DNA of 50,047 bases, taken from Saccoglossus kowalevskii. Lineage: Eukaryota > Hemichordata > Enteropneusta > Harrimaniidae. Under the pieces are notes generated by a model. It was not told where the DNA came from. It made no database searches and saw only the letters and a list, made by a program, of their open reading frames with translations. Both the position numbers and the translations under genes were made by a program. Shown here piece after piece: positions 12,061 to 26,340 of this stretch. Location: the NCBI RefSeq assembly GCF_000003605.2, contig NW_003120585.1, positions 1-50,047 of the forward strand. Direction: 5' to 3'. Positions within the stretch are counted from its first letter, which is position 1. Every line of letters begins with the position of its first letter.

Positions 12061-15000
12061 TAAATTGGTTTAATCCCCGGGTTACACTCATATATTCCTA
12101 CTGTCTTTACGACTGTCTGATAAATTGGTATAATCCTTGGGTTACACTCATATATTCCTACTGTCTTTACGACTGTCTGATAAATTGGTATAATCCCTGG
12201 GTTACACACATATATTCCAACTGTCTTTACGACTGTCTGATAAATTGGTATAATTCCTGGGTTACACTCATATATTCTTACTGTCTTTACGACTGTCTGA
12301 TAAATTGGTATAATCCTAGGGTTACACTCATATATTCCTACTGTCTTTACGACTGTCTGATAAATTGGTATAATCCTTGGGTTACACTCATATATTCCTA
12401 CTGTCTTTACGACTGTCTGATAAATTGGTATAATCCTTGGGTTACACTCATATATTCCTACTGTCTTTACGACTGTCTGATAAATTGGTATAATCTTTGG
12501 GTTACACTCATATATTCTTACTGTCTTTACGACTGTCTGATAAATTGGTATAATCCTTGGGTTACACTCATATATTTCTACTGTCTTTACGACTGTCTGA
12601 TAAATTGGTATAATCCTTGGGTTACACTCATATATTCCTACTGTCTTTACGACTGTCTGATAAATTGGTATAATCCTTGGGTTACACTCATATATTCCTA
12701 CTGTCTTTACGACTGTCTGATAAATTGGTATAATCCCTGGGTTACACTCATATATTCCTACTGTCTTTACGACTGTCTGATAAATTGGTATAATCCTTGG
12801 GTTACACTCATATATTCCTACTGTCTTTACGACTGTCTGATAAATTGGTATAATCCTTGGGTTACACTCATATATTCCTACTGTCTTTACTACTGTCTGA
12901 TAAATTGGTATAATCCTCGGGTTACACTCTTATATTCCTACTGTCTTTACGACTGTCTGATAAATTGGTATAATCCTTGGGTTACACTCATATATTCCTA
13001 CTGTCTTTACGACTGTCTGATAAATTGGTATAATCCTTGGATTACACTCCTTGGGTTACACTCATATATTCCTACTGTCTTTACGACTGTCTGATAAATT
13101 GGTATAATCCCCGGGTTACACTCATATATTCCTACTGTCTTTACGACTGTCTGATAAATTGGTATAATCCTTGCGTTACACTCATATATTCCTACTGTCT
13201 TTACGACTGTCTGATAAATTGGTATAATCCCTGGGTTACACTCATATATTCCTACTGTCTTTACGACTGTCTGATAAATTGGTATAATCCTTGGGTTACA
13301 CTCATATATTCCTACTGTCTTTACGACTGTCTGATAAATTGGTATAATCCTCGGGTTACACTCATATATTCCTACTGTCTTTACGACTGTCTGATAAATT
13401 GGTATAATCCTTGGGTTACACTCATATATTCCTACTGTCTTTACGACTGTCTGATAAATTGGTATAATCCCCGGGTTACACTCATATATTCCTACTGTCT
13501 TTACGACTGTCTGATAAATTGGTATAATCCCTGGGTTACACTCATATATTCCTACTGTCTTTACGACTGTCTGATAAATTGGTATAATCCCTGGGTTACA
13601 CTCATATATTCCTACTGTCTTTACGACTGTCTGATAAATTGGTATAATCCTTGGGTTACACTCATATATTCCTACTGTCTTTACGACTGTCTGATACATT
13701 GGTATAATCCTCGGGTTACACTCTTATATTCCTACTGTCTTTACGACTGTCTGATAAATTGGTATAATCCTTGGGTTACACTCATATATCCCTACTGTCT
13801 TTACGACTGTCTGATAAATTGGTATAATTCTTGGGTTACACTAATATATTTCTACTGTCTTTACGACTGTCTGATAAATTGGTATAATCCTCGGGTTACA
13901 CTCATATATTCCTACTGTCTTTACGACTGTCTGATAAATTGGTATAATCCTTGGGTTACACTCATATATTCCTACTGTCTTTACGACTGTCTGATAAATT
14001 GGTATAATCCCCGGGTTACACTCATATATTCCTACTGTCTTTACGACTGTCTGATAAATTGGTATAATCCCCGGGTTACACTCATATATTTCTACTGTCT
14101 TTACGACTGTCTGATAAATTGGTATAATCCTCGGGGTTACACTCATATATTCCTACTGTCTTTACGACTGGCTGATAAATTGGTATAATCCTTGTGTTAC
14201 ACTCATATATTTCTACTGTCTTTACGACTGTCTGATAAATTGGTATAATCCTTGCGTTACACTCATATTCCTACTGTCTTTACGACTGTCTGATAAATTG
14301 GTATAATCCTTGCTTTACACTCATATATTCCTACTGTCTTTACGACTGTCTGATAAATTGGTATAATCCCCGGGTTACACTCATATATTCCTACTGTCTT
14401 TACGACTGTCTGATAAATTGGTATAATCCTTGGGTTACACTCATATATTTCTACTGTCTTTACGACTGTCTGATAAATTGGTATAATCCTCGGGTTACAC
14501 TCATATATTCCTACTGTCTTTACGACTGGCTGATAAATTGGTATAATCCTTGTGTTACACTCATATATTTCTACTGTCTTTACGACTGTCTGATAAATTG
14601 GTATAATCCTCGGGTTACACTTATATATTCCTACTGTCTTTACGACTGTCTGATAAATTGGTATAATCCCCGGGTTACACTCATATATTGCTACTGTCTT
14701 TACGACTGTCTGATAAATTGGTATAATCCTTGGGTTACACTCATATATTTCTACTGTCTTTACGACTGTCTGATAAATTGGTATAATCCTCGGGTTACAC
14801 TCTTATATTCCTACCGTCTTTACGACTGTCTGATAAATTGGTATAATCCTTGGGTTACACTCATATATTCCTACTGTCTTTACGACTGTCTGATAAATTG
14901 GTATAATCCCCGGGTTACACTCATATATTCCTACTGTCTTTACGACTGTCTGATAAATTGGTATAATCCTTGGGTTACACTCATATATTCCTACTGTCTT

Positions 15001-16430
15001 TACGACTGTCTGATAAATTGGTATAATCCTCGGGTTACACTCATATATTCCTACTGTCTTTACGACTGTCTGATAAATTGGTATAATCCTTGGGTTACAC
15101 TCATATATTCCTACTGTCTTTACGACTGTCTGATAAATTGGTATAATCTCTGGGTTACACTCATATATTTCTACTGTCTTTACGACTGTCTGATAAATTG
15201 GTATAATCCTTGGGTTACACTCATATATTCCTACTGTCTTTACGACTGTCTGATAAATTGGTATAATCCTTGGGTTACACTCATATATTCCTACTGTCTT
15301 TATGACTGTCTGATAAATTGATATAATCCTCGGGTTACACTCATATATTCCTACTGTCTTTACGACTGTCTGATAAATTGGTATAATCCTCGGGTTACAC
15401 TCATATATTCCTACTGTCTTTACGACTGTCTGATAAATTGGTATAATCCTTGGGTTACACTCATATATTCCTACTGTCTTTACGACTGTCTGATAAATTG
15501 GTATAATCCTTGGGTTACACTCATATATTCCTACTGTCTTTACGACTGTCTGATAAATTGGTATAATCCTCGGGTTACACTCATATATTCCTACTGTCTT
15601 TACGACTGTCTGATAAATTGGTATAATCCCCGGGTTACACTCATATATTCCTACTGTCTTTACGACTGTCTGATAAATTGGTATAATCCTTGGGTTACAC
15701 TCATATATTCCTACTGTCTTTACTACTGTCTGATAAATTGGTATAATCCTCGGGTTACACTCATATATTCCTACTGTCTTTACGACTGTCTGATAAATTG
15801 GTATAATCCTTGGGTTACACTCATATATTCCTACTGTCTTTACGACTGTCTGATAAATTGGTATAATCCTCGGGTTACACTCTTATATTCCTACTGTCTT
15901 TACGACTGTCTGATAAATTGGTATAATCCTTGGGTTACACTCATATATTCTACTGTCTTTACGACTGTCTGATAAATTGGTATAATCCTCGGGTTACACT
16001 TATATATTCCTACTGTCTTTACGACTGTCTGATAAATTGGTTTAATCCTCGGGTTACACTCATATATTCCTACTGTCTTTACGACTGTCTGATAAATTGG
16101 TATAATCCTTGGGTTACACTCATATATTTCTACTGTCTTTACTACTGTCTGATAAATTGGTATAATCCTCGGGTTACACTCATATATTCCTACTGTCTTT
16201 ACGACTGTCTGATAAATTGGTATAATCCCCGGGTTACACTCATATATTCCTACTGTCTTTACGACTGTCTGATAAATTGGTATAATTCCTGGGTTACACT
16301 CATATATTCTTATTGTCTTTACGACTGTCTGATAAATTGGTATAATCCTTGGGTTACACTCATATATTCCTACTGTCTTTACGACTGTCTGATAAATTGG
16401 TATAATCCTTGGGTTACACTCATATATTCC

Positions 16431-16823
16431 TACTGTCTGTACGATTGTCTGATAAATTGGTAAAATCCCTGGGTTACACTCATATATTCCTACTGTCTTT
16501 ACGACTGTCTGATAAATTGGTATAATCCTTGGGTTACACTCATATATTCCTACTGTCTTTACGACTGTCTGATAAATTGGTATAATCCTTGGGTTACACT
16601 CATATATTCCTACTGTCTTTACGACTGTCTGATAAATTAGTAAAATCGTTGGGTTGCACTCATATATTCCTACTGTCTTTACGACTGTCTGATAAATTGG
16701 TATAATCCTTGGGTTACACTCATATATTCCTACTGTCTTTACGACTGTCTGATAAATTGGTATAATCCTTGGATTACACTCCTTGGGTTACACTCATATA
16801 TTCCTACTGTCTTTACGACTGTC
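16431..16823 (+). repeat. Long-distance HOR copy A partner
   Basis: It repeats 1308-1700 marker for marker: CTGTCTGTACGATTG, GGTAAAATCCC, two CCTTGGG units, ATTAGTAAAATCG with GGGTTGCAC, a CCTTGGG unit and the 74-bp unit at 16767. Confidence 0.88.
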
Positions 16824-17280
16824 TGATAAATTGGTATAATCCCCGGGTTACACTCATATATTCCTACTGTCTTTACGACTGTCTGATAAATTGGTATAAT
16901 CCTTGCGTTACACTCATATATTCCTACTGTCTTTACGACTGTCTGATAAATTGGTATAATCCCCGGGTTACACTCATATATTCCTACTGTCTTTACGACT
17001 GTCTGATAAATTGGTATAATCCTCGGGTTACACTCATATATTCCTACTGTCTTTACGACTGTCTGATAAATTGGTATAATCCTTGGGTTACACTCATATA
17101 TTCTTACTGTCTTTACGACTGTCTGATAAATTGGTATAATCCTCGGGTTACACTTGTATATTCCTACTGTCTTTACGACTGTCTGATAAATTGGTATAAT
17201 CCCCAGGTTACACTCATATATTCCTACTGTCTTTACGACTGTCTGATAAATTGGTATAATCCTTGGGTTACACTCATATA

Positions 17281-17310
17281 TTTCTACTGTCTGATAAATT
17301 GGTATAATCT
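17281..17310 (+). repeat. 48-bp monomer with a 12-bp deletion
   Basis: The unit reads TTTCTACTGTCTGATAAATT, lacking one of the two ACTGTCT copies and the bases between (positions 41-47 and 53-59 of the normal unit are identical and 12 bp apart). Loss by slippage or recombination between these 7-bp direct repeats explains it exactly. The neighbouring units, up to the 74-bp unit at 17429, match a known HOR end, e.g. at 37081-37275, where the full unit is present. Confidence 0.88.
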
Positions 17311-18799
17311 TCGGGTTACACTCTTATATTCCTACTGTCTTTACGACTGTCTGATAAATTGGTATAATCCTTGGGTTACACTCATATATTCCTACTGTCT
17401 TTACGACTGTCTGATAAATTGGTATAATCCTTGGATTACACTCCTTGGGTTACACTCATATATTCCTACTGTCTTTACGACTGTCTGATAAATTGGTATA
17501 ATCCCCGGGTTACACTCATATATTCCTACTGTCTTTACGACTGTCTGATAAATTTGTATAATCCTTGCGTTACACTCATATATTCCTACTGTCTTTACGA
17601 CATCTGATAAATTGGTATAATCCCTGGGTTACACTCATATATTCCTACTGTCTTTACGACTGTCTGATAAATTGGTATAATCTTTGGGTTACACTCATAT
17701 ATTCTTACTGTCTTTACGACTGTCTGATAAATTGGTATAATCCTTGGGTTACACTCATATATTTCTACTGTCTTTACGACTGTCTGATAAATTGGTATAA
17801 TCCTTGGGTTACACTCATATATTCCTACTGTCTTTACGACTGTCTGATAAATTAGTAAAATCGTTGGGTTACACTCATATATTCCTACTGTCTTTACGAC
17901 TGTCTGATAAATTGGTATAATCCTTGGGTTACACTCATATATTCCTACTGTCTTTACGACTGTCTGATAAATTGGTATAATCCTTGGATTACACTCCTTG
18001 GGTTACACTCATATATTCCTACTGTCTTTACGACTGTCTGATAAATTGGTATAATCCCCGGGTTACACTCATATATTCCTACTGTCTTTACGACTGTCTG
18101 ATAAATTGGTATAATCCTTGTGTTACACTCATATATTCCTACTGTCTTTACGACTGTCTGATAAATTGGTATAATCCCTGGGTTACACTCATATATTCCT
18201 ACTGTCTTTACGACTGTCTGATAAATTGGTATAATCCTTGGGTTACACTCATATATTCCTACTGTCTTTACTACTGTCTGATAAATTGGTATAATCCTCG
18301 GGTTACACTCATATATTCCTACTGTCTTTACGACTGTCTGATAAATTGGTATAATCCTTGGGTTACACTCATATATTCTTTACTGTCTTTACGACTGTCT
18401 GATAAATTGGTATAATCCTCGGGTTACACTTATATATTCCTACTGCCTATACGACTGTCTGATAAATTGGTATAATCCCCAGGTTACACTCATATATTCC
18501 TACTGTCTTTACGACTGTCTGATAAATTGGTATAATCCTTGGGTTACACTCATATATTTCTACTGTCTTTACTACTGTCTGATAAATTGGTATAATCCTC
18601 GGGTTACACTCTTATATTCCTACTGTCTTTACGACTGTCTGATAAATTGGTATAATCCTTGGGTTACACTCATATATTCCTACTGTCTTTACGACTGTCT
18701 GATAAATTGGTATAATCCTTGGATTACACTCCTTGGGTTACACTCATATATTCCTACTGTCTTTACGACTGTCTGATAAATTGGTATAATCCCCGGGTT

Positions 18800-19030
18800 A
18801 CACTCATATATTCCTTACTGTCTTTCCGACTGTCTGATAAATGGGTATAATCCTCGCGTTTACACTCATATATTCCTACTGTCTTTACGACTGTATGATA
18901 AATTGGTATAATCCATGGGTTTACACTCATATATTCCTACTGTCTTTACGACTGTCTGATAAATTGGTATAATCCTCGGGTTACACTCATATATTCCTAC
19001 TGTCTTTTACGACTGTCTGATAAAATGGTA
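18800..19030 (+). repeat. Second indel-rich degenerate patch
   Basis: This patch has an extra T in ATTCCTTACTG (about 18815), TTTCCGAC, AAATGGGTATAA, an extra T in GCGTTTACAC (about 18860), CTGTATGAT, CCATGGGTTTACAC (about 18920), an extra T in CTTTTACG (about 19006) and ATAAAATGG. It resembles the patch at 764-1012 in the type of change. It sits between the HOR start at 18717 and the CGTATATT-type HOR at 19091. Confidence 0.75.
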
Positions 19031-19090
19031 TAATCCTTGGGTTACACTCATATATTCCTACTGTCTTTACGACTGTCTGATAAATTGGTA

Positions 19091-19600
19091 TAATCCCCGG
19101 GTTACACTCATATATTCCTACTGTCTTTACGACTGTCTGATAAATTGGTATAATCCCTGGGTTACACTCGTATATTCCTACTGTCTTTACGACTGTCTGA
19201 TAAATTGGTATAATCCCTGGGTTACACTCATATATTCCTACTGTTTTTACGACTGTCTGATAAATTGGTATAATCCTTGGGTTACACTCATATATTCCTA
19301 CTGTCTTTACGACTGTCTGATACATTGGTATAATCCTCGGGTTACACTCATATATTCCTACTGTCTTTACGACTGTCAGATAAATTGGTATAATCCTTGG
19401 GTTACACTCATATATTCTTACTGTCTTTACGACTGTCTGATAAATTGGTATAATCCTCGGGTTACACTCATATATTCTTACTGTCTTTACGACTGTCTGA
19501 TAAATTGGTATAATCCTTGCGTTACACTCATATTCCTACTGTCTTTACGACTGTCTGATAAATTGGTATAATCCTTGCTTTACACTCATATATTTCTACT
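19091..19600 (+). repeat. CGTATATT-type HOR, copy 2
   Basis: This has the same ordered markers as 8441-9260 in single form: CGTATATT near 19150, CTGTTTTTACG near 19242, GATACATT near 19320, CAGATAAATT near 19378, two TTCTTAC units, the 2-bp-short unit near 19530 and CCTTGCTTTAC near 19572. It lies just downstream of an indel-rich patch. Confidence 0.86.
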
Positions 19601-21009
19601 GTCTTTACGACTGTCTGATAAATTGGTATAATCCCTGGGTTACACTCATATATTCCTACTGTCTTTACGACTGTCTGATAAATTGGTATAATCCCTGGGT
19701 TACACTCATATATTCCTACTGTCTTTACGACTGTCTGATAAATTGGTATAATCCCTGGGTTACACTCATATATTCCTACTGTCTTTACGACTGTCTGATA
19801 AATTGGTATAATCCCTGGGTTACACTCATATATTCCTACTGTCTTTACGACTGTCTGATAAATTGGTATAATCCTTGCGTTACACTCATATATTCCTACT
19901 GTCTTTACGACTGTCTGATAAATTGGTATAATCCTTGGGTTACACTCATATATTCCTACTGTCTTTACGACTGTCTGATAAATTGGTATAATCCTCGGGT
20001 TACACTCATATATTCCTACTGTCTTTACGACTGTCTGATAAATTGGTATAATCCTTGGGTTACACTCATATATTCCTACTGTCTTTCCGACTGTCTGATA
20101 AATTGGTATAATCCCCGGGTTACACTCATATATTCCTACTGTCTTTACGACTGTCTGATAAATTGGTATAATCCCTGGGTTACACTCGTATATTCCTACT
20201 GTCTTTACGACTGTCTGATAAATTGGTATAATCCCTGGGTTACACTCATATATTCCTACTGTTTTTACGACTGTCTGATAAATTGGTATAATCCTTGCGT
20301 TACACTCATATATTCCTACTGTCTTTACGACTGTCTGATAAATTGGTATAATCCCTGGGTTACACTCATATATTTCTACTGTCTTTACTACTGTCTGATA
20401 AATTGGTATAATCCTCGGGTTACACTCTTATATTCCTACTGTCTTTACGACTGTCTGATAAATTGGTATAATCCTTGGGTTACACTCATATATTCCTACT
20501 ATCTTTACGACTGTCTGATAAATTGGTATAATCCTTGGATTACACTCCTTGGGTTACACTCATATGTTCCTACTGTCTTTACGACTGTCTGATAAATTGG
20601 TATAATCCCCGGGTTACACTCATATATTCCTACTGTCTTTACGACTGTCTGATAAATTGGTATAATCCTTGCGTTACACTCATATATTCCTACTGTCTTT
20701 ACGACTGTCTGATAAATTGGTATAATCCCTGGGTTACACTCATATATTCCTACTGTCTTTACGACTGTCTGATAAATTGGTATAATCCTTGGGTTACACT
20801 CATATATTCCTACTGTCTTTACGACTGTCTGATAAATTGGTATAATCCTCGGGTTACACTCATATATTCCTACTGTCTTTACGACTGTCTGATAAATTGG
20901 TATAATCCCTGGGTTACACTCATATATTCCTACTGTCTTTACGACTGTCTGATAAATTGGTATAATCCTTGGGTTACACTCACATATTCCTACTGTCTTT
21001 ACGACTGTC

Positions 21010-21340
21010 TGATACATTGGTATAATCCTCGGGTTACACTCATATATTCCTACTGTCTTTACGACTGTCTGATAAATTGGTATAATCCTTGGGTTACACT
21101 CATATATTCTTACTGTCTTAACGACTGTCTGATAAATTGGTATAATCCTCGGGTTACACTCATATATTCTTACTGTCTTTACGACTGTCTGACAAATTGG
21201 TATAATCCTTGCGTTACACTCATATATTCCTACTGTCTTTACGACTGTCTGATAAATTGGTATAATCCTTGCGTTACACTCATATATTCCTACTGTCTTT
21301 ACGACTGTCTGATAAATTGGTATAATCCCCGGGTTACACT
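21010..21340 (+). repeat. HOR segment with CTTAACGAC and GACAAATT, copy 2
   Basis: This carries the same ordered variants as 4925-5260: GATACATT, TTCTTAC plus CTTAACGAC near 21117, GACAAATT near 21191, two CCTTGCG units and CCCCGGG. Confidence 0.82.
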
Positions 21341-22344
21341 CATATATTCCTACTGTCTTTACGACTGTCTGATAAATTGGTATAATCCTTGGGTTACACT
21401 CATATATTCTTACTATCTTTACGACTGTCTGATAAATTGATATAATGCTCGGGTTACACTCATATATTCCTACTGTCTTTACGACTGGCTGATAAATTGG
21501 TATAATCCTTGGGTTACACTCATATATTTCTACTGTCTTTACGACTGTCTGATAAATTGGTATAATCCTTGGGTTACACTCATATATTCTTACTGTCTTT
21601 ACGACTGTCTGATAAATTGGTATAATCCTCGGGTTACACTCATATATTCCTACTGTCTTTACGACTGTCTGATAAATTGGTATAATCCTTGGGTTACACT
21701 CATATATTCCTACTGTCTTTACGACTGTCTGATAAATTGGTATAATCCCTGGGTTACACTCATATATTCCTACTGTCTTTACGAATGTCTGATAAATTGG
21801 TATAATCCTTGGGTTACACTCATATATTCCTACTGTCTTTACGACTGTCTGATAAATTGGTATAATCCTTGGGTTACACTCATATATTCCTACTGTCTTT
21901 ACGACTGTCTGATAAATTGGTATAATCCTTGGGTTACACTCATATATTCCTACTGTCTTTATGACTGTCTGATAAATTGGTATAATCCTTGGGTTACACT
22001 TATATATTCCTACTGTCTTTACGACTGTCTGATAAATTGATATAATCCTCGGGTTACACTCATATATTCCTACTGTCTTTACGACAGTCTGATAAATTGG
22101 TATAATCCTTGGATTACACTCATATATTCCTACTGTCTTTACGACTGTCTGATAAATTGGTATAATCCTTGGGTTACACTCATATATTCCTACTGTCTTT
22201 ACGACTGTCTGATAAATTGGTATAATCCTTGGATACACTCATATATTCTTACTATCTTTACGACTGTCTGATAAATTGATATAATGCTCGGGTTACACTC
22301 ATATATTCCTACTGTCTTTACGACTGTCTGATAAATTGGTATAA

Positions 22345-22500
22345 ATCTTTGGGTTACACTCATATATTCTTACTGTCTTTACGACTGTCTGATAAATTGG
22401 TATAATCCTTGGGTTACACTCATATATTTCTACTGTCTTTTTGACTGTCTGATAAATTGGTATAATCCTTGGGTTACACTCATATATTCCTACTGTCTTT
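22345..22500 (+). repeat. HOR segment with CTTTTTGAC marker, copy 3
   Basis: This has the same marker order as 200-360, but its first unit has gained one base (ATAAATCTTTGGG). Downstream units diverge, with TTCTTAC reappearing one unit later. Confidence 0.75.
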
Positions 22501-23880
22501 ACGACTGTCTGATAAATTGGTATAATCCTTGGGTTACACTCATATATTCTTACTGTCTTTACGACTGTCTGATAAATTGGTATAATCCCTGGGTTACACT
22601 CATATATTCCTACTGTCTTTACGATTGTCTGATAAATTGGTATAATCCCTGGGTTACACTCATATATTTCTACTGTCTTTACGACTGTCTGATTAATTGG
22701 TATAATCCTTGGGTTACACTCATATATTCCTACTGTCTTTACGACTGTCTGATAAATTGGTATAATCCCTGGGTTACACTCATATATTCCTACTGTCTTT
22801 ACAACTGTCTGATAAAATTTGGTATAATCCCTGGGTTACACTCATATATTCCTACTGTCTTTACAACTGTCTGATAAATTGGTATAAACCTTGGGTTACA
22901 CTCATATATTCCTACTGTCTTTACGACTGTCTGATAAATTGGTATAATCCTTGGGTTACACTCATATATTCCTACTGTCTTTACGACTGTCTGATAAATT
23001 AGTAAAATCGTTGGGTTGCACTCATATATTCCTACTGTCTTTACGACTGTCTGATAAATTGGTATAATCCTTGGGTTACACTCATATATTCCTACTGTCT
23101 TTACGACTGTCTGATAAATTGGTATAATCCTTGGATTACACTCCTTGGGTTACACTCATATATTCCTACTGTCTTTACGACTGTCTGATAAATTGGTATA
23201 ATCCCCGGGTTACACTCATATATTCTTACTGTCTTTACGACTGTCTGATAAATTGGTATAATCCTTGGGTTACACTCATATATTTCTACTGTCTTTACGA
23301 CTGTCTGATAAATTGGTATAATCCTTGGGTTACACTCATATATTCCTACTGTCTTTACGACTGTCTGATAAATTGGTATAATCCTTGGGTTACACTCATA
23401 TATTCTTACTGTCTTTACGACTGTCTGATAAATTGGTATAATCCTTGGGTTACACTCATATATTTCTACTGTCTTTACTACTGTCTGATAAATTGCTATA
23501 ATCCTCGGGTTACACTCTTATATTCCTACTGTCTTTACGACTGTCTGATAAATTGGTATAATCCTTGGGTTACACTCATATATTCCTACAGTCTTTACGA
23601 CTGTCTGATAAATTGGTATAATCCTTGGGTTACACTCATATATTTCTACTGTCTTTACTACTGTCTGATAAAATTGGTATAATCCTCGGGTTACACTCTT
23701 ATATTTCTACTGTCTTTACGACTGTCTGATAAATGGTATAATCCTCGGGTTACACTCTTATATTCCTACTGTCTTTACGACTGTCTGAATAAATTGGTAT
23801 AATCCTCGGGTTACACTCATATATTCCTACTGTCTTTACGACTGTCTGATAAATTGGTATAATCCTTGGGTTACACTCAT

Positions 23881-24300
23881 ATATTCCTACTGTTTTTACG
23901 ACTGTCTGATAAATTGGTATAATCCTCAGGTTACACTCATATATTCCTACTGTCTTTACGACTGTCTGATAAATTGGTATAATCCTCGGGTTACACTCAT
24001 ATATTCCTACTGTCTTTACGACTGTCTGATAAATTGGTATAATCCTTGGGTTACACTCATATATTCCTACTGTCTTTACGACTGTCTGATAAATTGGTAT
24101 AATCCTCGGGTTACACTCATATATTCCTACTGTCTTTACGACTGTCTGATAAATTGGTATAATCCTTGGATTACACTCATATATTCCTACTGTCTTTACG
24201 ACTGTCTGATAAATTGGCATAATCTCTGGGTTACACTCATATATTTCTACTGTCTTTACGACTGTCTGATAAATTGGTATAATCCTTGGGTTACACTCAT
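23881..24300 (+). repeat. 1.2-kb HOR type, copy 1 (partial)
   Basis: The ordered markers are CTGTTTTTACG, CCTCAGG, CCTCGGG, CCTTGGG, CCTCGGG, CCTTGGATTACACTCAT (G-to-A without the 14-bp duplication), then GGCATAATCTCTGGG and TTTCTAC. The same order recurs at 26581-27000, 2733 bp away. The upstream part of the block is not clearly shared here. Confidence 0.82.
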
Positions 24301-24466
24301 ATATTCCTACTGTCTTTACGACTGTCTGATAAATTATTGGTATAATCCTTGGGTTACACTCATATATTCCTACTGTCTTTACGACTGTCTGATAAATTGG
24401 TATAATCTCTGGGTTACACTCATATATTCCTACTGTCTTTACGACTGTCTGATAAATTGGTATAAT

Positions 24467-24494
24467 CTTTGGATTACACTCCCTGGGTTACACT
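24467..24494 (+). repeat. Atypical 74-bp unit with CTTTGGATT and CCCTGGG
   Basis: The first copy reads CTTTGGATTACACT and the second CCCTGGGTTACACT. It is followed within 20 bp by an extra T (CTTTTACG near 24513), and no CCCCGGG unit follows directly. Confidence 0.75.
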
Positions 24495-25620
24495 CATATA
24501 TTCCTACTGTCTTTTACGACTGTCTGATAAATTGGTATAATCCCTGGGTTACACTCATATATTCCTACTGTCTTTACAACTGTCTGATAAATTGGTATAA
24601 TCCCTGGGTTACACTCATATATTCCTACTGTCTTTACGACTGTCTGATAAATTGGTATAATCCTTGGGTTACACTCATATATTCCTACTGTCTTTACGAC
24701 TGTCTGATAAATTGGTATAATCCTCGGGTTACACTTATATATTCCTACTGTCTTTACGACTGTCTGATAAATTGGCATAATCCCCGGGTTACACTCATAT
24801 ATTCCTACTGTCTTTACGACTGTCTGATAAATTGGTATAATCCTTGGGTTACACTCATATATTTCTACTGTCTTTACTACTGTCTGATAAATTGGTATAA
24901 TCCTCGGGTTACACTCTTATATTCCTACTGTCTTTACGACTGTCTGATAAATTGGTATAATCCTAGGGTTACACTCATATATTCCTACTGTCTTTACGAC
25001 TGTCTGATAAATTGGTATAATCCTTGGATTACACTCCTTGGGTTACACTCATATATTCCTACTGTCTTTACGACTGTCTGATAAATTGGTATAATCCTTG
25101 CGTTACACTCATATATTCCTACTGTCTTTACGACTGTCTGATAAATTGGTATAATTCTTGGGTTACACTCATGTATTCCTACTGTCTTTACGACTGTCTG
25201 ATAAATTGGTATAATCCTTGGGTTACACTCATATATTCCTACTGTCTTTACGACTGTCTGATAAATTGGTATAATCCCTGGGTTACACTCATATATTCCT
25301 ACTGTCTTTACGACTGTCTGATAAATTGGTATAATTCCTGGGTTACACTCATATATTCTTACTGTCTTTACGACTGTCTGATAAATTGGTATAATCCTTG
25401 GGTTACACTCATATATTCCTACTGTCTTTACGACTGTCTGATAAATTGGTATAATCCTTGGGTTACACTCATATATTCCTACTGTCTTTACGACTGTCTG
25501 ATAAATTGGTATAATCCTTGGGTTACACTCATATATTCCTACTGTCTTTACGACTGTCTGATAAATTGGTATAATCCTTGGGTTACACTCATATATTCCT
25601 ACTGTCTTTACGACTGTCTG

Positions 25621-25900
25621 ATAAATTGGTATAATCCTTGGGTTACACTCATGTATTCCTACTGTCTTTACGACTGTCTGATAAATTGGTATAATCCTTG
25701 GGTTACACTCATATATTCCTACTGTCTTTACGACTGTCTGATAAATTGGTATAATCCCTGGGTTACACTCATATATTCCAACTGTCTTTACGACTGTCTG
25801 ATAAATTGGTATAATTTCTGGGTTACACTCATATATTCTTACTGTCTTTACGACTGTCTGATAAATTGGTATAATCCTTGGGTTACACTCATATATTCCT
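25621..25900 (+). repeat. Long-distance HOR copy C (partner 47120-47400)
   Basis: The order is CATGTATTCC, CCTTGGG, CCCTGGG with ATTCCAACTG, ATAATTTCTGGG with TTCTTAC, CCTTGGG. ATAATTTCTGGG occurs only here and near 47311. Both CATGTATT and ATAATTTC give the same separation of 21499 bp, so no length change has occurred between them in either copy. Confidence 0.86.
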
Positions 25901-26280
25901 ACTGTCTTTACGACTGTTTGATAATTGGTCTAATCTTTGGGTTACACTCATATATTCCTACTGTCTTTACGACTGTCTGATAAATTGGTATAATCCTTGG
26001 GTTACACTCATATATTCCTACTGTCTTTACGACTGTCTGATAAATTGGTATAATCCTTGGGTTACACTCATATATTCCTACTGTCTTTATGACTGTCTGA
26101 TAAATTGGTATAATCCTTGGGTTACACTTATATATTCCTACTGTCTTTACGACTGTCTGATAAATTGATATAATCCTCGGTTTACACTCATATATTCCTA
26201 CTGTCTTTACGACTGTCTGATAAATTGATATAATCCTCGGGTTACACTCATATATTCCTACTGTCTTTACGACTGTCTGA

Positions 26281-26320
26281 TAAATTGGTATACTCAAAAT
26301 GGGTTACACTCATATATTTC
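26281..26320 (+). repeat. Odd monomer with ACTCAAAAT replacing AATCCTT
   Basis: The unit reads GGTATACTCAAAATGGGTTA, where all others have GGTATAATCCTTGGGTTA or a close variant. It is two bases longer or one longer depending on alignment, and the changed bases are contiguous. It lies just before the start of the fullest 1.2-kb HOR copy and so could be a scar of the event that set that boundary. Confidence 0.75.
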
Positions 26321-26340
26321 TACTGTCTTTACGACTGTCT

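Larger units (their letters stand above)
11581..20532 (+). repeat. Array block 3: several HOR starts, one 48-bp unit
   Basis: The 74-bp units are at 11581, 13035, 16767, 17429, 17982 and 18717. 13035 to 16767 is 3.7 kb without one; within it are a GACTGGCTG plus CCTTGTG pair near 14169 and 14527 (358 bp apart), a 1-bp gain near 14135 and a 2-bp-short unit near 14265. 16767-18717 has four 74-bp units within 2 kb. No gene is seen. Confidence 0.88.
20533..25021 (+). repeat. Array block 4: mixed units with scattered indels
   Basis: The 74-bp units are at 20533, 23129 and 24467. A run of regular units covers 21340-22200. Length changes are a 1-bp loss at 22232, +1 near 22345, +2 near 22815 (GATAAAATTTGG), and +1, -1 and +1 between 23670 and 23790. 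There is a +3 near 24335 (AAATTATTGG) and +1 near 24513. The ATTAGTAAAATCG unit is near 22998, one unit before a 74-bp unit as in block 1. No gene is seen. Confidence 0.87.
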
